NCBI RefSeq assembly: GCF_937960835.1
Contig: NZ_CALGPC010000016.1
Coordinates: 1-64,000, forward strand
Origin: an uncultured Ferrovibrio sp.
Lineage (GTDB): Bacteria > Pseudomonadota > Alphaproteobacteria > Ferrovibrionales > Ferrovibrionaceae
Direction: 5' to 3'
DNA: 64,000 nucleotides
In this document: piece after piece, positions 42,555-51,028 of the stretch
Layout: every line of letters begins with the position of its first letter
Position numbering within the stretch: position 1 is the stretch's first letter
Program-made: the position numbers and the translations under genes
The notes under the pieces: generated by a model
Seen by the model: the letters and a program-made list of their open reading frames with translations, nothing else
Databases searched by the model: none
Told to the model about the DNA's origin: nothing

Positions 42555-43976
42555 ATGTCTGGTATTCGTGTCATGCGCATGATTGCGCCAGCCATTGTCT
42601 TGAGCCTGGGGCTGGCAGCGCCAGCCCAAGCCGCCTCGCTCGATGGCAAGACGCTGAGCATCCTCTGGACCCTGCCCTTCGCCGGCATCCTGCTGTCGAT
42701 CGCGCTGATGCCGCTGTTCCTGCCCAACTTCTGGCACCATCACTACGGCAAGGTTGCCGCCTTCTGGGGGCTGTGCGTTGCAGTGCCGTTTGCTCTTGCG
42801 CTCGGCATCGGCTCCACCGCGCATGTGCTGCTGGAAGTCGCGCTGCACGAATACATCCCGTTTATCATCCTGCTGTTTGCACTGTTCACCGTGGCCGGCG
42901 GCGTGCGCCTGACCGGCAATTTGCATGGCAGCCCGAGCCTGAACACCGCGATGCTGCTGATCGGCACGGTGCTGGCCAGCTGGATGGGAACGACGGGCGC
43001 GTCGATGCTGATGATCCGGCCGCTGATCCGCGCCAATGACGACCGCAAGCACAATGTGCATGTGGTGATCTTCTTCATCTTCCTGGTTTCGAATATCGGC
43101 GGTGCGCTGACGCCGCTGGGCGATCCGCCGCTGTTCCTTGGCTTCCTCAAAGGCGTCGACTTCTTCTGGACCACGCAATACATGTTCCTGCCCACCATGG
43201 TGATGGTGGTGATCCTGCTTGGCATCTTCTATGCCATCGACAGCTACCTCTATCGCAAGGAAGGCATCATCAAGCCCGATCCGACGCCGGACAGCGCCAT
43301 CGGCATCGAGGGCGGCGTCAACCTGATCCTGCTGGGTGCGGTGATCCTTGCGGTGCTGATGTCGGGCACCTGGAAGCCGGATGTCACCGTTGACATCTTC
43401 GGCGTCGGCGTGGAGCTGCAGAATCTTGTTCGCGACGTGCTGCTGCTGGTCATCGCCTTCCTGTCGCTGCGGCTGACCTCGAAGGAAACCCGGATCGGCA
43501 ACGGCTTCAGCTGGGGGCCGATTGTTGAGGTAGCCAAGCTGTTTGCCGGCATCTTCATCACCATCATCCCGGCCATCGCCATCCTGCGTGCCGGCACCGA
43601 TGGTGCGCTGGGCTCATTGGTTGGTCTCGCGTCCAACCCAGACGGCACGCCGGACAACGTGATGTATTTCTGGCTTGCCGGCATTCTGTCGAGCTTCCTC
43701 GACAATGCCCCGACCTACCTCGTCTTCTTCAACATGGCGAGCGGCGACGCGGCGACCCTGATGGGCCCGCTTGCGACGACCCTGCTGGCGATTTCGGCTG
43801 GCGCCGTGTTCATGGGGGCGAACAGCTATATCGGCAACGCGCCCAATTTCATGGTCAAGGCGATTGCCGAAGAAATGAACGTCAAGATGCCCAGCTTCTT
43901 CGGTTACATGCTGTGGAGCATCGGCATCCTGATCCCCAGCTTCGTCATCATCACTCTGATCTTCTTTGCCGCTTAA
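42555..43976 (+). CDS. CitMHS_2-type putative sodium:proton antiporter (copy 1)
   Basis: 473 residues from ATG 42555 (GGGGGG upstream). A signal-like first helix (APAIVLSLGLAAPAQAASL) precedes about eleven membrane helices of the arsenite/citrate-permease superfamily. Conserved blocks shared with the next gene are HHHYGKVAAFWGL, LEVALHEYIPFIILL, GSPSLNTAMLLIG, ASWMGTTGASMLMIRPL, NIGGALTPLGDPPLFLGFLKGV and LDNAPTYLVFFNMASGDAA. The family is called a putative citrate or sodium:proton transporter; the substrate here is unknown. Immediate neighbour of a clear paralogue. Confidence 0.85.
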   Translation: MSGIRVMRMIAPAIVLSLGLAAPAQAASLDGKTLSILWTLPFAGILLSIALMPLFLPNFWHHHYGKVAAFWGLCVAVPFALALGIGSTAHVLLEVALHEYIPFIILLFALFTVAGGVRLTGNLHGSPSLNTAMLLIGTVLASWMGTTGASMLMIRPLIRANDDRKHNVHVVIFFIFLVSNIGGALTPLGDPPLFLGFLKGVDFFWTTQYMFLPTMVMVVILLGIFYAIDSYLYRKEGIIKPDPTPDSAIGIEGGVNLILLGAVILAVLMSGTWKPDVTVDIFGVGVELQNLVRDVLLLVIAFLSLRLTSKETRIGNGFSWGPIVEVAKLFAGIFITIIPAIAILRAGTDGALGSLVGLASNPDGTPDNVMYFWLAGILSSFLDNAPTYLVFFNMASGDAATLMGPLATTLLAISAGAVFMGANSYIGNAPNFMVKAIAEEMNVKMPSFFGYMLWSIGILIPSFVIITLIFFAA

Positions 43977-44056
43977 ACACGGCAGGGTTGTCAATTTCCC
44001 CTCTCGCCCCATATTCGTGGCATAAAACTACGATAAGGCTGAGAGGGGATCTCTAG

Positions 44057-45466
44057 ATGACGGTTGCAACGCTTCGCGTCGTTGGCGCGGCGCTCAGTAT
44101 GGTTCTGTTCGCCGCGCCAGCGCAGGCGGCCGCCATCGATGGCGCGGCTCTTACGCTGCTCTGGGCCATTCCTTTCGTTGGCATCCTGCTGTCGATCGCC
44201 CTCTGCCCGCTGCTGGTGCCAAATATCTGGCACCACCATTACGGCAAAATCGCAGCGCTTTGGGCGCTCGCCTTCCTGATCCCTTTCGCGATCTATGACG
44301 GGATCGGCAGCGCCGCGCATGTCGTGCTTGAAGTGGCGCTGCACGAATACATTCCCTTCACCATCCTGCTGCTGTCGCTGTTCACCATCGCTGGCGGCGT
44401 GCGCATCGTCGGCAACCTGCATGGCAGCCCCAGCCTCAATACCGGCATCCTGGCGGTCGGCACCGTGCTGGCGAGCTGGATGGGAACGACGGGCGCCGCG
44501 ATGCTGCTGATCCGGCCACTGATCCGGGCGAACGACAACCGCCGCACCAGCACCCATGTGGTGGTCTTTTTCATCTTCCTGGTGGCGAATATCGGCGGTG
44601 CGCTGACGCCGCTTGGCGATCCGCCGCTGTTTCTTGGTTTCCTGAAGGGCGTGCGGTTCTTCTGGACAATGGAAGCGATGTTCCCGCCGACTCTTCTGGT
44701 CAGCATGCTGCTGCTGGCGCTCTTCTATGTGATCGACCGCTATTTCTATGTGAAGGAAGGCGTAACCCGCGACCCGACGCCGGATACCTCCATCCGCGTC
44801 GAGGGGGGCGTCAACATCTTCCTGCTGGCGGGCGTTGTCGGCGCCGTGCTGATGTCAGGTTCGTGGAAGCCGGATTACGCATTCAGCGTCGCCGGGATCG
44901 AGGTGCTGCCGCAGAATCTGCTGCGCGACGCCATCCTGCTCGGGCTGGCCGGGCTGTCGCTGCTGCTGACGCGGCGCGAAACCCGCTCGGGCAACGGCTT
45001 CAGCTGGGAACCGATGCTGGAGGTCGGCAAGTTATTCGCCGGCATCTTTGTTACCATCGTGCCGGTGATCGCCATCCTGCGCGCCGGGCCCGATGGCAGC
45101 CTGCGCGAGATCATCGCCCTGGCGACCGGCCCGGATGGCGCTCCGCGCGACGAGATGTATTTCTGGCTGACCGGCATGCTGTCGGGCTTCCTTGACAACG
45201 CCCCGACCTATCTCGTCTTTTTCAACATGGCCGGAGGCGACGCGGCAGCGCTGATGGGGCCGCTGGCCAGCACCCTGCTCGCGATATCCATGGGTGCGGT
45301 TTACATGGGGGCCCTGACCTACATTGGAAATGCCCCGAATTTCATGGTCAAGGCGATCGCCGAGCAGTCCGGCGTCCGCATGCCGAGCTTCTTCGGCTAC
45401 ATGGCATGGTCGGTTCCCATCCTGCTGCCGGTTTTCGCCCTGGTCACCTGGCTCTGGCTGCTCTAG
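44057..45466 (+). CDS. CitMHS_2-type putative sodium:proton antiporter (copy 2)
   Basis: 469 residues, tandem paralogue of the gene at 42555. Each conserved block recurs: HHHYGKIAALWAL, LEVALHEYIPFTILLL, GSPSLNTGILAVG, ASWMGTTGAAMLLIRPL, NIGGALTPLGDPPLFLGFLKGV, LDNAPTYLVFFNMAGGDAA and YIGNAPNFMVKAIAEQ. A signal-like first helix ends in AQAA. The 80-base gap and the clear AGGGG site suggest one transcript for both. Retention of two diverged copies suggests different substrates, kinetics or a heterodimer. Confidence 0.85.
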   Translation: MTVATLRVVGAALSMVLFAAPAQAAAIDGAALTLLWAIPFVGILLSIALCPLLVPNIWHHHYGKIAALWALAFLIPFAIYDGIGSAAHVVLEVALHEYIPFTILLLSLFTIAGGVRIVGNLHGSPSLNTGILAVGTVLASWMGTTGAAMLLIRPLIRANDNRRTSTHVVVFFIFLVANIGGALTPLGDPPLFLGFLKGVRFFWTMEAMFPPTLLVSMLLLALFYVIDRYFYVKEGVTRDPTPDTSIRVEGGVNIFLLAGVVGAVLMSGSWKPDYAFSVAGIEVLPQNLLRDAILLGLAGLSLLLTRRETRSGNGFSWEPMLEVGKLFAGIFVTIVPVIAILRAGPDGSLREIIALATGPDGAPRDEMYFWLTGMLSGFLDNAPTYLVFFNMAGGDAAALMGPLASTLLAISMGAVYMGALTYIGNAPNFMVKAIAEQSGVRMPSFFGYMAWSVPILLPVFALVTWLWLL

Positions 45467-45500
45467 CTGAACCTTCATACGGCTGTAATTGTGGATAGCC

Positions 45501-45530
45501 CCGAGTCGCGGTAGACTGACCGCGATTCGG
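45501..45530 (+). repeat. 12-bp hairpin upstream of rsfS with a GANTC site in each arm
   Basis: CCGAGTCGCGGT (45501-45512) pairs with ACCGCGATTCGG (45519-45530), all Watson-Crick except one G-T wobble, six-base loop. GAGTC (45503-45507) and GATTC (45524-45528) are both CcrM recognition sites. No T tract follows, so it is not a standard terminator. Confidence 0.6.
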
Positions 45531-45547
45531 GTTCGCTCGAATCGAGC

Positions 45548-46159
45548 GTGACACTGCAGGAGGACCGAGCCATCGCAAACACCACGACGCGCAAACGCGC
45601 TGCCGCGGCCGCCGGGTCCAAGCCTAAGGCCGCAAATAAGGCCGCAAAGTCATCGAAGAAGCCAGGTTCATCGAAGAAGCCAGGCGCCAAGAAGACGGCG
45701 GCTGCAGTAAAGCAGAAATCCGCGACCACCGCGGTGACCAAGGCCGCGAAGGCGGCGGCAAAGCCGAAACCGGCCAAGAAGACGCCGACCGCTGCCAAGA
45801 AGACCGGCATCCCCGCCGAGATCCAGAAGCTGCACAAACTGATCGTGAAATCGCTGGATGATGATAAGGCCGAGGACATCGTATCCATCGACCTCACCGG
45901 AAAGTCGTCGATCGCCGATTATCTGGTCATCGCTTCCGGCCGCTCGTCGCGTCAGGTCAGCGCGATCGCCGAGCATCTGGTCGAGCGCATCGCCAAGGAA
46001 ACCGGCCGCAAGGTCCGGGCCGAAGGCAAGACCGCCGGCGACTGGGTGCTGATCGATACCGGCGACATCGTCGTCCATATCTTCCGGCCCGAGGTGCGCA
46101 GCTTCTACAATCTCGAGAAGATGTGGGGCGCCGCCATTCCGGAACCGGCCGCTGCCTGA
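45548..46159 (+). CDS. rsfS: ribosomal silencing factor RsfS with Lys/Ala-rich N-terminal extension
   Basis: The C-terminal ~115 residues are RsfS: LDDDKAEDIVSIDLTGKSSIADYLVIASGRSSRQVSAIAEHLVERI is the family core (parts: KAEDIVSIDL, SIADYLVIASG), then GDWVLIDTGDIVVHIF. RsfS binds L14 and blocks subunit joining when nutrients are scarce. The first ~85 residues are a low-complexity Lys/Ala/Pro tail absent from most RsfS and similar to the CarD tail at 28477. The start is uncertain: GTG 45548 has only a weak site, whereas AGGAGG at 45558-45563 is placed 8 bases before an in-frame ATC at 45572, an alternative rare start codon. First gene of the rsfS-rlmH-gpmI-envC-ctpA-yibQ-rppH series. Confidence 0.9.
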   Translation: MTLQEDRAIANTTTRKRAAAAAGSKPKAANKAAKSSKKPGSSKKPGAKKTAAAVKQKSATTAVTKAAKAAAKPKPAKKTPTAAKKTGIPAEIQKLHKLIVKSLDDDKAEDIVSIDLTGKSSIADYLVIASGRSSRQVSAIAEHLVERIAKETGRKVRAEGKTAGDWVLIDTGDIVVHIFRPEVRSFYNLEKMWGAAIPEPAAA

Positions 46160-46203
46160 GCGAGCCGACTGACGACTGGCCCCGGCTTTGCTAGGCTGGG
46201 GCC

Positions 46204-46674
46204 ATGAAGATCACCATCGCCTGCGTCGGCAAAGCCAGCCGCGCCAAGCATGACGCGGCCCAAGCCCTGATAGACGAATACCGTACCCGCCTGCCTTGGC
46301 CGGTCACCATCCGCGAGGTGGAAGACCGCAAAGCCGGCGGCGGGGTGGTGGAGCGCCGGGCCCGCGAGGCGGCCCTGCTGCTGACCGGCCTGCCCAAGGG
46401 GGCGGTGATCGTCGCCCTGGACGAAAAGGGCAAAAGCCTCACCAGCCGCCAGTTCGCCGATACCTTAGCGGGCTGGCGCGACGGCGGTGAGCAGGAGATT
46501 GCCTTTCTGATCGGCGGCGCCGATGGGCTGGACAAGGTGGTGCTGAGCAAGGCCCGGCTGACCCTGTCCTTATCCGCCATGACTTGGCCGCATTTGCTGG
46601 CCAGGGTCATGCTGCTGGAGCAGCTTTATCGCGCCTGGAGCCTGCAGACCGGCCATCCCTATCACCGCGACTGA
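46204..46674 (+). CDS. rlmH: 23S rRNA pseudouridine-1915 N3-methyltransferase RlmH
   Basis: 156 residues of the SPOUT fold. MKITIACVGKASRAKHDAAQ, IVALDEKGKSLTSRQFAD, IAFLIGGADGLDKVVLSKA and TLSLSAMTWPHLLARVMLLEQLYRA are family blocks, and it ends YHRD. It methylates the pseudouridine in helix 69 of assembled 70S ribosomes. Normal partner of rsfS. The last 12 bases and the stop are tandemly duplicated as a 16-base unit. Confidence 0.96.
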   Translation: MKITIACVGKASRAKHDAAQALIDEYRTRLPWPVTIREVEDRKAGGGVVERRAREAALLLTGLPKGAVIVALDEKGKSLTSRQFADTLAGWRDGGEQEIAFLIGGADGLDKVVLSKARLTLSLSAMTWPHLLARVMLLEQLYRAWSLQTGHPYHRD

Positions 46675-46694
46675 CGGGCACCGCGACTGACGGG
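46663..46694 (+). repeat. 16-bp tandem duplication at the rlmH stop codon
   Basis: CACCGCGACTGACGGG occurs twice back to back at 46663-46678 and 46679-46694. The first copy includes the rlmH stop TGA. Exact identity suggests a recent duplication. Confidence 0.85.
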
Positions 46695-46822
46695 CCTCGT
46701 TCCGGTTGATGTGATTGCATGAGAATTTTCGATCAGAGTGATGGACAGCCTCGGCGTGACGTATGACCCGGCATGCGCTATTTAGAGCCTGAATTTTAAC
46801 CATTGCCGACCCGGTGCCTGCC

Positions 46823-48400
46823 ATGACCCAGACTGAACCTCGCAAGCCCGTCGTTCTGTGCATTCTCGACGGCTGGGGCCTGCGCGATGATCCCGCCGAC
46901 AACGCCCTGGCCCAGGCGCGGCTGCCGAATTACCGCCGCCTGCTGGAGACCCGGCCCTTCGCCCGGATCGGCACCTCGGGCCGGGATGTCGGCCTGCCCG
47001 ATGGCCAGATGGGCAATTCCGAGGTCGGCCACATGAATATCGGCGCCGGGCGCATCGCTGTGCCGGATCTGGGCCGCATCGACAATGCCGTTGCCGATGG
47101 CAGCCTGAAGGACAATCCCGCGCTGACCGGACTGATCGCCAAGCTGAAAGCCAGTGGCGGCGCCCTGCACCTGCTGGGGCTGCTGTCTGACGGCGGCGTG
47201 CATTCGCATCAGGATCACATGGCCGCGGTGGCGAAAATCTTCGCCCAGGCCGGCGTCAAGGTGCAGATCCATGCCTTCATGGATGGCCGCGACACACCGC
47301 CGAAAAGCGCGCTCGGCTTCCTGGCGCGTTTCCGCGAGCAGATCGCTGGCATCGATGGCATTTCCTTCGCCACGGTGTCCGGCCGCTTCTATGCCATGGA
47401 CCGCGACAAGCGCTGGGAGCGGATCGAGAAGGCCTATCTCGCGCTGACCGAGGCCCAGGGCAAGACGGCAGACAGCGCCGAGGCCGCTATCGAGCAGGCC
47501 TATGCTGCCGATGAAACCGATGAATTCGTCACGCCTACCGTGATCGGCGGCTTTGCCGGCATGCGGGATGGCGATGGTGTGCTGATGGCGAATTTCCGCG
47601 CTGATCGTGCGCGTGAAATCCTCACCGCCCTGCTCGATCCGCATTTCGACGGCTTCAAGCGCGCCAAGACCATCGCGTTTGCCGGCGCCGTGGGCATGAC
47701 CGAATACTCTGCGCAGCTCAACGAATTCCTCGCCACCGCCTATAGCCCGATGGTCTATCCGATGACGCTGGGCCAGACGCTGGCGCAGGCTGGCAAGACG
47801 CAGCTGCGCATTGCCGAAACCGAAAAATATGCGCATGTCACCTTCTTCCTGAATGGCGGCGAGGAAAAGCCGTTCGAGGGCGAGGACCGCATCCTGGTGC
47901 CATCGCCGAAGGTAAAGACCTATGACCTGCAGCCGGAAATGTCGGCGCCGGAACTGACCGACAAGCTGACGGCCGCGATCACTTCGGGCAAATACGATCT
48001 GATCGTCGTCAACTACGCCAACCCCGATATGGTCGGCCATACCGGTTCGATGCCGGCGGCGATCAAGGCAGCCGAAACCGTCGATGCCTGCGTCGGCCGT
48101 GTGGAAGAGGCCGTGAAGCAGATGGATGGCGTGCTGCTGATCACTGCCGATCACGGCAATCTGGAAGAGATGCGCGATCCGCAAAGCGGCCAGCCGCATA
48201 CCCAGCACACCACCAATCTCGTGCCGCTGCTGCTGGTCGGCGCGCGCACCGATGGCTATGCGCTGGAAGATGGCCGGCTGTGCGACATTGCGCCGACCTT
48301 GCTGCATTTCCTCGGATTGCAGCAGCCCGCCGAGATGACCGGCCGCTGCCTTGCCAAGCCTGGCGCCACCACGCAGAACGCCGCCCGCCGCCTTGCGTAA
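46823..48400 (+). CDS. gpmI: 2,3-bisphosphoglycerate-independent phosphoglycerate mutase
   Basis: 525-residue two-domain, two-manganese enzyme interconverting 3- and 2-phosphoglycerate. VLCILDGWGLRDD carries the first metal ligand; the catalytic Ser lies in PDGQMGNSEVGHMNIGAGR; DGRDTPPKSA and SVSGRFYAMDRDKRW-type text (here TVSGRFYAMDRDKRW) follow; LITADHGNLEEM and HTQHTTNLVP complete the metal site. ATG 46823 is used; an in-frame GTG at 46814 is possible. The alphaproteobacterial order gpmI-envC-ctpA is kept, and the end overlaps the next gene. Confidence 0.96.
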   Translation: MTQTEPRKPVVLCILDGWGLRDDPADNALAQARLPNYRRLLETRPFARIGTSGRDVGLPDGQMGNSEVGHMNIGAGRIAVPDLGRIDNAVADGSLKDNPALTGLIAKLKASGGALHLLGLLSDGGVHSHQDHMAAVAKIFAQAGVKVQIHAFMDGRDTPPKSALGFLARFREQIAGIDGISFATVSGRFYAMDRDKRWERIEKAYLALTEAQGKTADSAEAAIEQAYAADETDEFVTPTVIGGFAGMRDGDGVLMANFRADRAREILTALLDPHFDGFKRAKTIAFAGAVGMTEYSAQLNEFLATAYSPMVYPMTLGQTLAQAGKTQLRIAETEKYAHVTFFLNGGEEKPFEGEDRILVPSPKVKTYDLQPEMSAPELTDKLTAAITSGKYDLIVVNYANPDMVGHTGSMPAAIKAAETVDACVGRVEEAVKQMDGVLLITADHGNLEEMRDPQSGQPHTQHTTNLVPLLLVGARTDGYALEDGRLCDIAPTLLHFLGLQQPAEMTGRCLAKPGATTQNAARRLA

Positions 48401-49610
48401 CCTGATCGGGCCTTTGCTGCTGAGCATCGGCATCGCGGCCGCAGCGCCGGCATGGCCGCAGGACAGCGCGGCGCCCCAGCAGCAGCTGCGCGATGTGCAG
48501 AAGAAGCTGCAGGAAAGCCAGCAGCGCCAGCGCGCACTGAGCCAGGAAGCCGCCAGGCTGGCGCAGAAGCAGCGTGAATTGCAAAACAAGCTGGTCGCCG
48601 CTGCCCGCAAGCTGCAGGCGCAGGAGGATCTGGTCTCGCAAAGCGAGGAAAAACTCGCCGCATTGCTGGCCGATGAAAAGCAGGCGGGTGAGGCGCTGGA
48701 AAGCCGCCGTGCGGAACTGGCCCAGACCTTGGCGAGCCTTGCGCATTTGAGCCGTCAGCCGCCGGAAGCCATGGTGCTGGCGCCCGGCTCGGCGCTGGAC
48801 ATGGTGCGCGCCAGCCAGCTGATGGCGGCCCTGGTGCCGGAGATCGAAGGCCGCGCCGCACGGCTGAAAGACGAACTGACCCGCCTGGGCAAGCTGCGCG
48901 CCGAGGTGGCCGCCGAGCAGGAGAAGCTCGGCGCCGCCATCGCCCGGCTGGATCAGGAGCGTCGCGAGCTGGAACTGCTGCAGGCCGAGACCAATGCCGC
49001 CGCGGCGGAAACCGCAGAACAGCGCGAAAGCGAGCGCGAGCGGGCAGCCCAACTGGCGGCTCAGGCCAAGGATTTGCGCGCTCTGGTAGATCGCTTCCTG
49101 GAGCAGGAACGCCGCGAACAGGAGCGGCGCGCCGCCGAGGCGCGAAGCCGTGCGGCCTCACCCAAGCCTGGCTCCGACCGGGAACCGCCTGAGGCCTATG
49201 CGGCATTGGAAGGCAGCGCGGCCCTGCCGGCGCGCGGGCGCATCATCGGCCGCTATGGGCAGACGGATGAAAACGGATTGCCCTTGCGGGGCATCCGCAT
49301 CGAGACGCGGCCCGGCGGACAGGTTATTGCGCCTGCTGACGGGAAAGTGATGTTTGCCGGGCCATTCCGCGGATATGGGCAGCTCTTGATCATCGCCCAT
49401 GGCGGTGGATATCATAGTTTACTAGCGGGGTTTGGACGGATCGACCGCGCGGTCGGCCAATGGGTGCTTGCCGGAGAGCCGGTAGGCCTGATGAGCGCAA
49501 CCGCCGCGACAAACGAAAAACCCGTCCTATATCTCGAGTTACGGCGTAAGGGTGAACCCGTGAACCCCTTGCCCTGGTTGGCTTCGGGCGACAGAAAGGT
49601 AAGCGGCTGA
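48393..49610 (+). CDS. envC: EnvC-like murein hydrolase activator, degenerate LytM domain
   Basis: About 405 residues from TTG 48393, whose first bases overlap the gpmI stop; an in-frame TTG at 48351 is less likely. A signal peptide (RNLIGPLLLSIGIAAAAPAW) is followed by ~230 residues of coiled coil and a C-terminal M23 domain. Normal LytM has H-x3-D and H-x-H zinc ligands; here GIRIETRPGGQVIAPADG and LYLELRRKG show none of them, as in EnvC, which activates amidases rather than cutting murein itself. Predicted periplasmic, acting at the division septum. Confidence 0.93.
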   Translation: MRNLIGPLLLSIGIAAAAPAWPQDSAAPQQQLRDVQKKLQESQQRQRALSQEAARLAQKQRELQNKLVAAARKLQAQEDLVSQSEEKLAALLADEKQAGEALESRRAELAQTLASLAHLSRQPPEAMVLAPGSALDMVRASQLMAALVPEIEGRAARLKDELTRLGKLRAEVAAEQEKLGAAIARLDQERRELELLQAETNAAAAETAEQRESERERAAQLAAQAKDLRALVDRFLEQERREQERRAAEARSRAASPKPGSDREPPEAYAALEGSAALPARGRIIGRYGQTDENGLPLRGIRIETRPGGQVIAPADGKVMFAGPFRGYGQLLIIAHGGGYHSLLAGFGRIDRAVGQWVLAGEPVGLMSATAATNEKPVLYLELRRKGEPVNPLPWLASGDRKVSG

Positions 49611-50923
49611 TGCGCAATTTCTTTCTCGGCGGTGTTTGTGCCTTCGCTTTGATGGGCTCGGTCGCGCTGTTTGCCGCTCCGAGCAAAGTCGGCTCGCTCC
49701 AGGCCAATGAAACCTATCGGCAGCTCAACCTGTTCGGCGAAATCTTCGAACGGGTCCGCAACGATTATTACAAGGAAACCAAGGACGAGGAACTGATGGA
49801 GGCGGCCATCAATGGCATGCTCGCCTCGCTCGATCCTTATTCCGTCTACCTGCCGCCACGCAATTTCCAGGAAGCCCGCGTGCAGACGCGCGGCGAATTC
49901 GGCGGCCTCGGCATCGAGGTCACGCAGGAGAACGGCCTGATCAAGGTTGTCTCGCCGATCGACGACACGCCGGCGCAGCGCGCCGGCATCCTGCCGGGCG
50001 ATTTGATCACCCATCTGGATGGTGATCCGGTGATGGGCAAGTCGCTGCAGGAATCCATCGAAAAAATGCGCGGCACGCCGAATACGCCGATCGTGCTGAC
50101 GATCCGGCGCGGCGTGGAGGGCAGCGCCAAGACCTTCGACGTGAAGATCACCCGCGCGATCATCAAGACGCGCGTCGTGCGCTCGCGCCGCGAGGGCGAG
50201 TTCGGCTACCTGCGCATCTCGTCCTTCAACGAGCATACGACCCAGGATCTGGTTGCCGCCATCGAGAAGCTGAAGGCGGAGATGGGCCCCGAACTCAAGG
50301 GCTATATCATCGATCTGCGTGACAATCCGGGCGGCCTGCTCGACCAGGCCATTTCGGTGGCGGACACCTTCCTCAATCAGGGCGAGATCGTTTCGACGCG
50401 GTCGCTGCGCTCTACCGCCGATGAAGGCCAGCGCTACAACGCCAAGCGGGGCGACATCGCCGAAGGCAAACCGATTGCTGTGCTGATCAACGGCGGCTCG
50501 GCCTCGGCGTCGGAGATCGTCGCCGGCGCGCTGCAGGATCACCATCGCGCTGTGATCGTGGGCAGCACCACCTTCGGCAAGGGTCTGGTCCAGACCATGA
50601 TTCCGCTGGGCGAATTCGGTGGCATGAAGCTGACCACCGCAGGCTATTTCACGCCCTCAGGCCGCTCGATCGACACGGTCGGCATCACCCCCGATGTCGA
50701 GGCCTGGAACGAGCGTGACCATCAGATCGCCGCCGCGCTGAAGGCACGCCGTGAGCTGAGCGGCACGCGGGAGACCGATGAAAACCGGCCGCAGGAGCAG
50801 CAGCCGAACAACGTCACTCCGCCGTCTCAGATTCCCGCCCCCGGCCAGGACGGCCCCGATCTGGTGCTGCAGGCCGCGATCGAAGTGCTGCGGGCCCCGC
50901 CGAAGCCTTCGGCCCGGAAGTGA
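49610..50923 (+). CDS. carboxy-terminal processing protease CtpA (S41)
   Basis: 437 residues. A short signal peptide (FFLGGVCAFALMGSVALFAA) directs export. A PDZ domain (GGLGIEVTQENGLIKVVSPI, TPAQRAGILPGDLI) precedes the S41 core: GYIIDLRDNPGGLLDQAI, the serine loop NGGSASASEIVAG and the lysine loop STTFGKGLVQT. The ATG overlaps the envC stop by one base. It trims periplasmic and membrane proteins and affects murein hydrolase levels. The last ~60 residues are polar and probably flexible. Confidence 0.95.
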   Translation: MRNFFLGGVCAFALMGSVALFAAPSKVGSLQANETYRQLNLFGEIFERVRNDYYKETKDEELMEAAINGMLASLDPYSVYLPPRNFQEARVQTRGEFGGLGIEVTQENGLIKVVSPIDDTPAQRAGILPGDLITHLDGDPVMGKSLQESIEKMRGTPNTPIVLTIRRGVEGSAKTFDVKITRAIIKTRVVRSRREGEFGYLRISSFNEHTTQDLVAAIEKLKAEMGPELKGYIIDLRDNPGGLLDQAISVADTFLNQGEIVSTRSLRSTADEGQRYNAKRGDIAEGKPIAVLINGGSASASEIVAGALQDHHRAVIVGSTTFGKGLVQTMIPLGEFGGMKLTTAGYFTPSGRSIDTVGITPDVEAWNERDHQIAAALKARRELSGTRETDENRPQEQQPNNVTPPSQIPAPGQDGPDLVLQAAIEVLRAPPKPSARK

Positions 50924-51028
50924 CGGCCTCCGGAGCCCAGCGGCGTCTCCGGCGGCTGCCAGCCGCCGGCCAGCCGTCAAGTGACTGTTAACACGCTCCG
51001 GGCTAGTCTGGCGGCGTGAGACATAGTC

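Noticed and set aside
48351..48400. Long overlap of envC with gpmI from TTG 48351
   Set aside because: TTG 48393 gives a cleaner signal peptide and a short stop-start overlap, so the longer overlap is unlikely.
46796..48610. Minus-strand open frame of 604 codons opposite gpmI
   Set aside because: Antisense shadow of gpmI and the start of envC; no recognisable domain.
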